DNA of 64,000 nt from NCBI RefSeq assembly GCF_009177065.1, contig NZ_WEZF01000008.1, forward strand, positions 186,001 through 250,000, written 5' to 3'. Position numbers and translations under genes: made by a program. This DNA is from Tautonia marina. GTDB lineage: Bacteria > Planctomycetota > Planctomycetia > Isosphaerales > Isosphaeraceae. A model generated the notes under the pieces. It did not search any database. It was not told the DNA's origin and worked only from the letters and a program-made list of their open reading frames with translations. Positions within the stretch are counted from its first letter, which is position 1. Each line of letters opens with the position of its first letter. Shown one piece after another: positions 42,702 to 51,480 of the stretch.

Positions 42702-45392
42702 TCAGGGAACGATACGCCCATCGACCACCACCGTCAACGGACGGCTCGACAGGTCGATCGGCGTGTCGTCCCAGATCACGAAATCGGCCGGGCGGCCCGA
42801 TTCCCAGCACGAGCCGGGTTCGTCGAGCGCGATGGGATCCATGACGGCGAGGGCTTGCAATGCCGTTGCTCTCGGCAGGCCGGCGGCCACGGCCGAAGCG
42901 GCCAGCAGGCGAAGCTCCTCCGGATCATCGGCCGCAAACACGAGCCCGGCGCCGGCCTCGACCGCCTGGCGAATGCTCGCCCACCGTCGCACCTGCTCCG
43001 GCCCGGAAGGCATTGGCCGCGCCACCAGCACAAGGTCCGGCCCTTCACTCGCAAGGCGGGCGATCCGATCAAGCTGGGTTTCGATCGCTCCGGGGCCGAC
43101 CAGCGCCACACAGCTTCCCAACTCCTCCGCCAAGTCGAGCGCCAGGGCCACTTCGGTTTCCTCGTCCACCTCGATGAACGCCCCGCACTGGCCGTCTCGA
43201 AGCAGGGCAGCGCGCTCGCGTCGAACGGCGTCGAGGCGGTCGATGGCCGGACCGCTCAGGTAATAGTCGAGCGAGCGTCGGACATCGGGGTCGGCTTCTC
43301 CCTGCTCGCCCAGGAACTGTCGGATCAAGGACACCTGGCCCGGCAAGCTCACCGGGAACCGATCCAGGTTCCTCGACGCGGACGAGAGCACCAGATTCAT
43401 CCCGATCACCGGATTCACCACCGGCTCATCCGATCCGAGACGCACCGCTCCCACGGCCCCGCCGATCACATTCGCCGAAGCCGGCGCAAACCCGGCCCGC
43501 AAGACCCCGCCCCGCACCATCTCCCGAACGGTTCGGCCGTTCGGATCGAAGGCATCGACGGCTTGCAGGAACCCGGCATCGGCCCCGGCCGATTCGGCGA
43601 CCGCCCGCCCCTGGCCAAGCGTGCTGTGCGCGGTCAGCAATCCGGGAGAAACGATCGCGTCTCCCACGTCAAAGACTGGCACGTCATCCTCGGCCTCGAC
43701 CGTTTCGCCACTGGCCGCGATGGTCCCGTCAACGACGAGCAAGGCCCCCGGCTTCGTCGTCCCGTCATCATGCACAAACCGTCTCGACCGCAGCACGAAC
43801 CGACTCGGCAAGCGATCGGGCAGGTCGAGATCAACCACCGTGGCCAGGTCGTCCTCGGTCGGCGCCACCTGGTCATTCCGATAAACGACGTCCCCCCCGG
43901 AGAGGACCAGAGCGACGGCCGTGGCCGGGTCGATCGGATCCCCCGCGAAGGCGACGAGATCCGCTCGTTTCCCTTCGGCGATCGTCCCCAGGTCGTCGGC
44001 CAGGCCGAGCACCTCGGCCGCTCCAGCGGTCAGGGCCCGCAAGACCCGATCACGCGGCACGCCTCGGGCGACGGCCGAGGCGGCATGGGCGCGGAGCAGG
44101 GCGGAATCGCTCGGCCGATCGCTGTAGGTGCCGATCGCCCATCGACTATCCTCGGCCGGAATTCCGGACGGCCACGATCGATCTCGGTTGCGTCGATACG
44201 GCGGTGGGCTCCCCAATTCGAGAATCGGCCCGAGCACCATCGGCGTGCGCTTCGCAACCAGTTCCGCTCGCGTTGATTGCGGATCACTCAGCCCCTCGAC
44301 GATCAGTTTCAGGTCAAACTCCTCCGCCAGCGCCAGCGCGTTGATCAGGTCGTCTTCGCGATGCACTTCGATCCGAAGCGGCACCTCTCCCTTGAGCAGG
44401 CCGACCAGAAACTCCTTGGTTTCATCCCGCTCCGGTTCCTTCGGAGGCTCGTCCTTCTTGGTGTCCGAATCATCGTCTTTCTCAGACGTGTCCTTCGAGT
44501 CGGCAGGTGTCTCGCCCTCCTCCTTGCCGTCGTCGTCCCCCTCCTCCTCGTCCTGCGTGGGACCAGCCCCCGAGTCCTCGCCGGATTCGTCCGGGTCGTC
44601 GTCCTGCGACTCCTCACCCTCTTTCGTCTCGGATTGCTTCGTGTCGTCGTCCTTCGATTCCTTCTCGGCGTTCTCGTTCTTCTCGTCCTTGTCCTTCTTC
44701 GCGGCCTTCTCCTTGGCCTCGTTGTACTTGGCGAGGGCCTTCTCGTACGATTCCCACTCCTCCTTGTAGCGCTTCACGCTGTCGAGGGTTCGCTTGAGCT
44801 GCTCGAACTGCTGGTAGCGGAGCACCGAGTTGCCCGACGCGTTGCTCACCCCCAGCGCAGCCTGCACAAAGGCATCGGCCTTGAGGGTCAGCTCCTCAAC
44901 GGTCCCTCCCGGACCAACGCGAAGCACCGCCCCCCGGCCACCGAGCCGTCCCTCGTTGCTCGGCTGAACCGCCACGGCGGTCACTCCCGATCGGGCCACG
45001 TCGATCCAGTCGTCGGCGAACGGATCGACCCCATCAAGGATGTTCAGCGCTCCGTCGTTTCCCCCATCGCGCCGGGTCGCCGAAGGTAGCCAGAGCACGC
45101 TCCTTGCGTCGATCAGGCCCGGCGTCACGGTCAGGCCCGAGACGTCGATCCGCTCGGCCCCCTCAGGAATCTCGACCGCCTCGCCGACGGCCTCAATCCG
45201 GCCGTCGCGCACGAGGATCGTTCCCTCGATCGTCCCGGCTTCGGTCTGTGTCAGCAACCGACCGCCGACCAGGGCCACCACCCCCGATCGGTCGGCGTCG
45301 TCGCCTTGATCCGCGCGAGCCTCGCGGAACCAGGGCATCATCAGTGACACGAGAACCAGTGGAAGCGCAAGGCGCAGCATCATCATCGGCAT
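42702..45392 (-). CDS. Secreted two-domain amidohydrolase-like protein with long acidic insertion
   Basis: An 896-residue protein with a signal peptide (LRLALPLVLVSLMMPW, ending ARADQ), first gene of the array. Its two tandem amidohydrolase-like domains have PGLIDARSV and PGLLTAHST instead of DxHxH, so neither has a full metal site. The N-terminal domain carries the longest insertion of the cluster (+ coordinates about 44390-44800): a coiled coil (SVKRYKEEWESYEKALAKYN) followed by about 100 residues almost all Asp, Glu, Lys, Ser or Thr, then LLKGEVPLRIEVHRED. Several ATGs cluster at 45380-45392; I use the most upstream of these. A possible -10 lies at 45486-45491. Confidence 0.83.
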   Translation of the reverse strand: MPMMMLRLALPLVLVSLMMPWFREARADQGDDADRSGVVALVGGRLLTQTEAGTIEGTILVRDGRIEAVGEAVEIPEGAERIDVSGLTVTPGLIDARSVLWLPSATRRDGGNDGALNILDGVDPFADDWIDVARSGVTAVAVQPSNEGRLGGRGAVLRVGPGGTVEELTLKADAFVQAALGVSNASGNSVLRYQQFEQLKRTLDSVKRYKEEWESYEKALAKYNEAKEKAAKKDKDEKNENAEKESKDDDTKQSETKEGEESQDDDPDESGEDSGAGPTQDEEEGDDDGKEEGETPADSKDTSEKDDDSDTKKDEPPKEPERDETKEFLVGLLKGEVPLRIEVHREDDLINALALAEEFDLKLIVEGLSDPQSTRAELVAKRTPMVLGPILELGSPPPYRRNRDRSWPSGIPAEDSRWAIGTYSDRPSDSALLRAHAASAVARGVPRDRVLRALTAGAAEVLGLADDLGTIAEGKRADLVAFAGDPIDPATAVALVLSGGDVVYRNDQVAPTEDDLATVVDLDLPDRLPSRFVLRSRRFVHDDGTTKPGALLVVDGTIAASGETVEAEDDVPVFDVGDAIVSPGLLTAHSTLGQGRAVAESAGADAGFLQAVDAFDPNGRTVREMVRGGVLRAGFAPASANVIGGAVGAVRLGSDEPVVNPVIGMNLVLSSASRNLDRFPVSLPGQVSLIRQFLGEQGEADPDVRRSLDYYLSGPAIDRLDAVRRERAALLRDGQCGAFIEVDEETEVALALDLAEELGSCVALVGPGAIETQLDRIARLASEGPDLVLVARPMPSGPEQVRRWASIRQAVEAGAGLVFAADDPEELRLLAASAVAAGLPRATALQALAVMDPIALDEPGSCWESGRPADFVIWDDTPIDLSSRPLTVVVDGRIVP

Positions 45393-45485
45393 CGTGTGAA
45401 ACCGGGTCGCGATCTCAGATCGGTGGTGCGTGCAAGGAGGAGAGGAGCAACACGACAGCACCGGGGCGTTCAACGTCTCTTCTTT

Positions 45486-45491
45486 ATCATA
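45486..45491 (-). promoter_or_regulatory. Candidate -10 box of the amidohydrolase operon
   Basis: On the minus strand the sequence reads TATGAT followed by AAAGAAG, within an A/T-rich patch about 95 bases ahead of the first amidohydrolase gene. No good -35 is seen 16-18 bases upstream, so the call is weak. Confidence 0.25.
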
Positions 45492-45584
45492 GCGATCCGG
45501 CGAGGCAGGCTGGGAGATTTTTTCTACCTATTTTCGTCAGAATACCTGATCCAATGGTCCTGCGTTCTCCTCCCGGTCCCCTCG

Positions 45585-48500
45585 TCATGGTGCTGACGAG
45601 GGATTCGAGCCGTTGGCGTCCCCTTCCGTTCGGACCGATTCCGTCGCGATCACGAGCCGGTTTCCGTGCCGGATCAGACGGCCGGAATCAATCAGCGACG
45701 CGACGACCGAGGCCACCCGATTGCGCATCTCGTCGGTCGTGCGAGGGAAGCCGAGCAATCGGCAGACGGCGGCGGGCAGGTCGTCGGGAGCAACCCGAAT
45801 CGCATCGGCCACCACCCGTTCGGCGGCGGCGGCCACCTCCTCCGGAGCAACGTATTCCAGGCGTCGCGAGGCCGTCGGCAGGCTCGATCGGTCGCGCGGC
45901 TGCGGTCGATCGAGGTCGGCGGGCCAGAGGAACGCCCCTCGGCGCCGAATCGCCCCGCCATCCCGGAAGGGGGCCGAGGCCGCCTGCTCGATCGCCTCTT
46001 TCGGCTTGCCCGCCAGTCGCTTCAGGCCAATCGCATCAGCCAGGCGACGAACAACATCCGCCTCATGCACCGGCCCTTCCACCCGGACCACCTCCGCCAC
46101 CCAGGCCGCCAGCCGGTCGCTCGACAGAGCCATCGGATCGACCGGTTCGGTCCCCAGGTCGAGCGTGGCGACCCGATACGGCGGCAAGGCGGGCACATCC
46201 AGCTCCTCGTCGCTCCGTTCCTCCCGGGCAATCGACGCAGGGCGAGGGACCGAGGGCAGCTTGACCGGATCGGTCGGATCGGCCTCGATCACCGCCATCA
46301 ATCCGGCCAGGGTTCCCGACGGGTCGTGCCACCAGTCTGCCGACCAGGCATGCGCCAATCGCCAACCGAGCCCCTGAAGCACCGCCGGACGAATCCGGTC
46401 GCGGTCCCTCGCCGATCGCGGCGCGGCGTACGACGGCCCATCACAAAGAATCCCAAGCCGATAACGCCCCGGATCGTCCCGATCGACCACCGCCAGATCG
46501 ACGCGCGATTCGGCCGATCCCAGCGCCCGAGCCACCTCGTACCCTTCCTGCTCAATCGCCTTCGCAAGCACCTCCTCAAACGTCGAGAGGGGAATCGTTG
46601 AGCCCGCCGAGCCCTCCATTCCATCAAAGGTTCCTCGCTCGGCAAAATGAAGGAAGGTTCGCAGCGAGGCCACCCCTCGGGCCGTCGATCGCCCACGGTC
46701 CAGATCGGTCGCCCGTAAATTGGTGAACACCTCGCAGCGCAAGCGTGCCCTGGTAATCAAGACATTGAGCCGACGCTCTCCCCCTTCCCCATTCAAAGGA
46801 CCGAAGTTCATCGACACCCGACCGTCGGCATCGCGTCCATAACCGACGCTAATGAACATGGCATCGCGTTCGTCTCCTTGCACACTTTCCAGATTCTTGA
46901 CGAAGAACGGCTCGAATCCCCCTTCGGCGAAGAAGTCCTCGCACGACGGATCATCACGCCGCAAGCGTTCCAGCCGTCGCGTAATCGCCTCGGCCTGCGC
47001 CGCGCTGAAGGCGGCCACGCCAAGCGTCAGGCGACGATCGGCCGGCTCGGCCAGTTGTGCTCGGGCAAAATCCATCACCGCCGAGGCCACGGCGGCGGCT
47101 TCTTCCGGATTGGTCCGCGAGCCTCCCCGGTCGTACACCGTCTCGGGCAGGTGCCGCAACACCAGGCCCCGAGCCGATCGGTCTCCCTCGGGGCCGGGGA
47201 AGACGATCAACCGACCGTCGTAAAATTCCCGGTTCGAGACGGCAATTAGCGACTCGTGCCGGCTCCGATAATGCCAGCGGAGCATCCGCCGTGCTGCCCC
47301 CTGAGCCAGGAACAGGCCAAGCACACTTTCGAGCGCATCGGAGGCCGAGGCCAGCCGCTCCTCATCCTCCTCCATTCCCTCGTCACCGGCCGTCAAACGG
47401 TCGAAGAAGGTGGTGGGAGGCAACTGGCGATCATCCCCCACGACGATGGCTTGCCGACCACGCAGCAAGGCCCCGAGGGCATCGACCGGCCGCACCTGGC
47501 TCGCCTCGTCGAAGACGACCAGATCAAACCCAAGCTGCCCCGGCTCCAGGTACGCCGCGACCGACAGCGGGCTCATCAGGAAGACTGGCTTGACCGCCTG
47601 CACCGCTCTGCCGGCCTGTGAGAACAGAACTCGCAACGGCAGGTGACGTGTCTTTTTTTCCAGCTCCCGACGCAAGACGGCCAGGTCGCCCGCCAACGCC
47701 TGACGCCTCGGCAACCGCTCCCAGTGCTCGGCCGCTGCCCAGGCCCGGTTGTGCCCGAGCACGCTCACATCGACCGCCGCAAATCGACCGGCAATCGCCT
47801 CGTGATCCCCTCCGGAGAACCCGGCCAGCGCCGGCCGCTCGCGGGCGGCACGATCAATCAACGTTTCAGCCCAGCGCACCCGGAAGGCCGTTGCCAGCAA
47901 TTGCGGAGCCTCCGGCCAGCTCTGTGCCGCCTCGACAATCGCTCCAAGCCCTTCCTCTCGGCACGAGGCCGCCCGCTGATTCACCAGGGCAATCGCGTGC
48001 AGACGTTCCGCCCGATGGCTCGCCCATTCAATCCGATCGCGCAATTCTTGAAACGAATCCTCATTTCCTTGCAAACGATCCAAACCCGCGAAATCGGCCA
48101 GCCGATCCAGCGCAACACGGTGTGCCTCCAGGGCGTCTCGCACCCGTTTTGCCGGCTCCGAGGCCCGCCGCACCACCTTGTCATTCGTCAATGCCTGGAT
48201 CGTTTCCTCGGGGAGTTGATTGTCCCGCACCCCCTCCCGAACCCGTCTCGCGAACCGCGTGACCTCGGCCAGCTCCACAAAGTCCGACGACTCCCGCTTC
48301 CACTGACCACCGAACAGATGACCGGCCAGACAGGCATGCTCCTGAATGGTCTTGCGAAGCCGTTGCGCATCGAGCACGGCATCCACCAGCCCCAGCATCT
48401 CCGCGTTCGATCGCGGCGGCTCTCCTCGACAAAGCGTTGCCAGGCGGAACCGAGCCCGGCGATACGATCCCGAGAACCACCGCCACCAGCGACGGCCGAC

Positions 48501-50348
48501 GGTATTGAAGGTCGCCCGCGTCTCGATCAGGTCACGATCCCACGCCTCGGGCATCAACTGCGCATCGAACCGTTCATGCAAGGCGGCAAACGTCGATCCG
48601 GCGTCGAGCAAGACGTCCAGCGCGGCCCGATGCTCCTCCCAGCTCGGATCATCCAGCGGAAACGGCTGTGGATCACCGCCCGAGGTGGGAGGCATCGCCG
48701 CCTCAGCCATCGCCAACGCCCCGGCGCAATCAGTCGGAGCCGCCACACCCAGCGCCTCGGCCAGTTCCGCCGAGGCCGCTTTCAGCGTATCGGTCGCCTC
48801 CCGAGCCAGGGCCGCCAGGCGAGCCAGCTCCGACTGATCCGAGGGTGTCCAGAGCGTGCGCGACGACCATTTCAACGTCTGGTCATCTTCGGAATCATTC
48901 GCCGCGGCCAGCCTCGCCTGAAGCTGTTCGACGAGCAGTTCCTTCGCCTGAAACTCGGGGCCCGACCAGTCAGCCATCCCCGGCACGTCGATCGGCGGCG
49001 GTACCGCATCACCCAGCGCGGTCCGCTCACGAAGCAGAAGACCCGCCGCGTCGTGCGGGCTGATGCCGCTGGCCCCGATCGGCGTGTTCACCGCCTCGGC
49101 CACGATGTTGAGCCGGCCACGCAGGTCGGCCAGCACCTTCGCGTCTTCCTCGGCCGCTCCCACTCTTGGGCGCCCCAGTTGCAAGGTCCGCCGCAGGTCA
49201 TCCAGTACGTCTCGCTTGCGCGTACGGTTGCTGTGCAATTCCAGACAGGCCGCCCCCAGCCCCACGGCATCGAGCCGACGATGCACGACTTCGAGCGCCG
49301 CCGCCTTCTCGGCCACGAACAAAACGGTGCGGCCCCGACCGACGGCATCGGCAATCACATTCGCAATCGTTTGGCTTTTTCCCGTCCCCGGAGGCCCCTG
49401 AATCACCAGGTTCCTCCCCTGGCTCGCATCGACCAGGGCGAGCATCTGTGATCCGTCGGCATCGAGCACCGGCCGCACGTCGAGCGGTCCGAGCTTCGCG
49501 TCAAGATGCTCGTCCTCTCCGATCGCCGCCTCCCCTTCCTCGATTCCTTCCCCCAGCAATCCCGACACCACTGGATGCCCCGACGGCCCCGACCCTTCCG
49601 GCCACCGTGTCGCGTCCAGATCCCGGTACATGAGCAATCGGCTGAACGAAAAGAACCCCAGCGCCACCGCATCCCGATCAACCTTCCAGCCTTTTTCCCG
49701 CGCAACCGCCGCATCCACCGCGTCGAAGTAGGCGACCGGGTCGAGGTCGTCGGCCCCCGGAATCTCAGGAAGTTCGATTCCGAACCCCGCCCGCAACCGT
49801 TCGGCCAGCGACAGATTCGTGCCGAAGTCTTCACCCGTAAATCGGACCCGAAACCGATCCCGAGCGTTCGCCCGGCTCAGCGCCACGGGCAGAAGGATCA
49901 ACGGCGCGCACACCTTCCGGCCGTTCTGCTCCTCCGACCAGTTCAGCATCCCGAGCGCGAGAAAGAGCGTGTTGACCCCCATCTCCTCAACCGATGTCCG
50001 CGCCGCCGCGTCAATCGCCAGTAAGCGGTCCTGAAGCTGGTCTTCCGGCACATCGGTCTGAAGCTTCAGGTCGGTCGGGTCGATCGGCGGCAACTCGAGC
50101 ACGCCGTTCCCCTCGACCGCTTCCCCTTCCGCCGCCTGCTCCTCCGACCGTTCCAGCGCCGGCTCAAAGGTCATCCGCTTGCCGTCGCGCAGGAGAATCC
50201 GCACGATCTCCGCGGGCGATTCCCCGACGATCGTCAAGCCTCGCCGCCTTGCTCGATAATTCAACAGCGGATTGCGCAAGCTCAGATCAAGCAAGGCACG
50301 CCGGTCGGCGTCGAGCCGCTCGGCGATCAGGGCAGGGGACACACTCAT
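45585..50348 (-). CDS. DUF4011 - SF1 helicase - Vsr-like nuclease - DUF3320 protein
   Basis: A 1587-residue multidomain protein. N-terminal DUF4011 begins with LLDLSLRNPLLNYR at about 20. The superfamily-1 helicase has Walker A GPPGTGKSQTIAN (about 317), Walker B VVFDEAS (about 943) with GDDRQLPPT, and the C-terminal motif RLNVLITRAR. A Vsr/MTES_1575-type nuclease fold follows at about 1250-1340 (STFEEVLAKAIEQ, SRVDLAVVD, LGILCDG), and DUF3320-like C-terminal helices at about 1400-1570. Proteins of this layout are found in defence regions, and I recall one reported as antiphage (name hhe), not verified here. It stands alone, without methylase or partner. Both ATPase and nuclease motifs look intact. 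Confidence 0.85.
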   Translation of the reverse strand: MSVSPALIAERLDADRRALLDLSLRNPLLNYRARRRGLTIVGESPAEIVRILLRDGKRMTFEPALERSEEQAAEGEAVEGNGVLELPPIDPTDLKLQTDVPEDQLQDRLLAIDAAARTSVEEMGVNTLFLALGMLNWSEEQNGRKVCAPLILLPVALSRANARDRFRVRFTGEDFGTNLSLAERLRAGFGIELPEIPGADDLDPVAYFDAVDAAVAREKGWKVDRDAVALGFFSFSRLLMYRDLDATRWPEGSGPSGHPVVSGLLGEGIEEGEAAIGEDEHLDAKLGPLDVRPVLDADGSQMLALVDASQGRNLVIQGPPGTGKSQTIANVIADAVGRGRTVLFVAEKAAALEVVHRRLDAVGLGAACLELHSNRTRKRDVLDDLRRTLQLGRPRVGAAEEDAKVLADLRGRLNIVAEAVNTPIGASGISPHDAAGLLLRERTALGDAVPPPIDVPGMADWSGPEFQAKELLVEQLQARLAAANDSEDDQTLKWSSRTLWTPSDQSELARLAALAREATDTLKAASAELAEALGVAAPTDCAGALAMAEAAMPPTSGGDPQPFPLDDPSWEEHRAALDVLLDAGSTFAALHERFDAQLMPEAWDRDLIETRATFNTVGRRWWRWFSGSYRRARFRLATLCRGEPPRSNAEMLGLVDAVLDAQRLRKTIQEHACLAGHLFGGQWKRESSDFVELAEVTRFARRVREGVRDNQLPEETIQALTNDKVVRRASEPAKRVRDALEAHRVALDRLADFAGLDRLQGNEDSFQELRDRIEWASHRAERLHAIALVNQRAASCREEGLGAIVEAAQSWPEAPQLLATAFRVRWAETLIDRAARERPALAGFSGGDHEAIAGRFAAVDVSVLGHNRAWAAAEHWERLPRRQALAGDLAVLRRELEKKTRHLPLRVLFSQAGRAVQAVKPVFLMSPLSVAAYLEPGQLGFDLVVFDEASQVRPVDALGALLRGRQAIVVGDDRQLPPTTFFDRLTAGDEGMEEDEERLASASDALESVLGLFLAQGAARRMLRWHYRSRHESLIAVSNREFYDGRLIVFPGPEGDRSARGLVLRHLPETVYDRGGSRTNPEEAAAVASAVMDFARAQLAEPADRRLTLGVAAFSAAQAEAITRRLERLRRDDPSCEDFFAEGGFEPFFVKNLESVQGDERDAMFISVGYGRDADGRVSMNFGPLNGEGGERRLNVLITRARLRCEVFTNLRATDLDRGRSTARGVASLRTFLHFAERGTFDGMEGSAGSTIPLSTFEEVLAKAIEQEGYEVARALGSAESRVDLAVVDRDDPGRYRLGILCDGPSYAAPRSARDRDRIRPAVLQGLGWRLAHAWSADWWHDPSGTLAGLMAVIEADPTDPVKLPSVPRPASIAREERSDEELDVPALPPYRVATLDLGTEPVDPMALSSDRLAAWVAEVVRVEGPVHEADVVRRLADAIGLKRLAGKPKEAIEQAASAPFRDGGAIRRRGAFLWPADLDRPQPRDRSSLPTASRRLEYVAPEEVAAAAERVVADAIRVAPDDLPAAVCRLLGFPRTTDEMRNRVASVVASLIDSGRLIRHGNRLVIATESVRTEGDANGSNPSSAP

Positions 50349-50481
50349 GCGTCATCTCGGTCGCTTGCAGTCATTCGAGCGTCAATCACGCCGACCAGGG
50401 AAGGGGGCCGGTTCCGATGCCACGGGCCCGAGGCCCACTGATTGTAACGACCGCCAGGCCCCTCGTCCGACCCCACGAGCC

Positions 50482-50886
50482 TCAGAACATGACAGCCGCC
50501 TTCTCGTACAGGATTAGGCTCATCAGAGTCCCGACCGTGGCCACGATCATCCCCAGGCCGAACAGGAGCGGCCCGAGCATCTCGCCCTTCACCCCGAGCC
50601 ACCTCAGGTACGCTTCCACCACCGGGCCGGCACAGAAGCACAGGTTCGCTCCCAGGGCGCCGAAGACCAGCAACTCCCAGAACTCGGCCTCCGTCATCCA
50701 TTGCCACCTGTCCATCCCGATGACAATCCCCATCACCTCGACCACCAGGACGAGGTTGTAGAGCACCCGCCACCGCTCCCAGCGGGCCATGAATGCCAGG
50801 TCGGGCTCACTACCAGGGTCGGGGGAGTCTCTCCTGGCAGGCGTTCCGGGTGCCGCATAAACATTTTCGTCATCAGGGATATTCAT
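50482..50886 (-). CDS. Small membrane protein coupled to cytidine deaminase
   Basis: A 134-residue protein of unknown family. A hydrophilic N-terminus of about 37 residues (Asp/Pro-rich) precedes three hydrophobic segments: LYNLVLVVEVMGIVIGM, LLVFGALGANLCFCAG and LGPLLFGLGMIVATVGTLMS. Its ATG at 50886 overlaps the TGA of the cytidine deaminase gene (ATGA), so the two are translated together. The longer frame from 50991 lies inside the deaminase gene and is not used. No function can be assigned. Confidence 0.65.
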   Translation of the reverse strand: MNIPDDENVYAAPGTPARRDSPDPGSEPDLAFMARWERWRVLYNLVLVVEVMGIVIGMDRWQWMTEAEFWELLVFGALGANLCFCAGPVVEAYLRWLGVKGEMLGPLLFGLGMIVATVGTLMSLILYEKAAVMF

Positions 50887-51323
50887 GAAAGCGGCCGTTT
50901 TGGATCGTCGGCAGGATCGAGTGCCCTCGGCCCGAATGCCGCCGGCAAGAGTTCGGCAAGCCTTGCCCGCAATCGATCCGGCCCGTCGCACACGCTGATG
51001 ATCTCCGCCCCCGGCCCGAATTCATGGATCACCTGACGACACGCCCCGCACGGGGCCGTCGGCGTCTCGGTCGGCGTGAACACGACCACTGCGCGGATCG
51101 TCGTCAATCCCTTCGCCACTGCCGCGAAGATCGCGTTCCGCTCGGCGCAGACCGTCAGGCCATATGACGCATTCTCAACATTGCACCCGCCGACGATCGC
51201 CCCGTCTTCCGCCAGCACCGCCGCGCCCACGGGGAACCGGCTGTACGGACAATACGCCGCTTCGCTCGCCCGGCGAGCTGTTTCGATCAAGGTCTGAAGC
51301 GTCTCGTCATCGTCGGTCATCAT
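50883..51323 (-). CDS. cdd: Cytidine deaminase
   Basis: Zinc enzyme of 146 residues that deaminates cytidine and deoxycytidine in pyrimidine salvage. The catalytic motif is LTVCAERNAIF (zinc Cys and proton-shuttle Glu) and the second zinc site is APCGACRQVIHEFG (PCxxC). Substrate-binding segments are CPYSRFPVGAAVL and GCNVENASYG. Three Cys zinc ligands indicate the small tetrameric type. The start ATG 51323 (or 51320) has GGAGGGAAGG ahead; the longer frame reads into the intergenic repeat. It is followed by a coupled membrane protein. Confidence 0.93.
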   Translation of the reverse strand: MMTDDDETLQTLIETARRASEAAYCPYSRFPVGAAVLAEDGAIVGGCNVENASYGLTVCAERNAIFAAVAKGLTTIRAVVVFTPTETPTAPCGACRQVIHEFGPGAEIISVCDGPDRLRARLAELLPAAFGPRALDPADDPKRPLS

Positions 51324-51380
51324 GGGGCCTTCCCTCCCGGCTGGCAGGCCCCTCATCCTATCCCGAGCAAGCCCTGGGTG

Positions 51381-51467
51381 AGAAGATCTCACGCAGAGCC
51401 GCAGAGCCTCGGAGAGATAACCAAAACTTCGTCTCCGTGTCTCCAAGGCTCTGCGCGAGCTTCTCCG
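51381..51467. repeat. Intergenic inverted repeat of the CGCAGAGCCGCAGAG type
   Basis: The left part (51381-51417) contains TCTCACGCAGAGCCGCAGAG. The right part (51430-51467) contains GTCTCCAAGGCTCTGCGCGA and pairs with it imperfectly around a short A-rich centre. Repeats of this ACGCAGAG form are, from memory, scattered between genes in several bacterial phyla. It lies between the sulfite reductase and cytidine deaminase genes and may act as a terminator hairpin. Confidence 0.7.
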
Positions 51468-51480
51468 AACTCACTCCGTC

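Noticed and set aside
47643-49451. A 602-codon plus-strand frame inside the helicase gene
   Set aside because: The minus strand has Walker and helicase motifs in this interval; the plus frame has none.
50349-50481. GGGCCTCGGGCCC palindrome as a terminator
   Set aside because: The stem is short and self-complementary sequence of this kind is common at this GC content.
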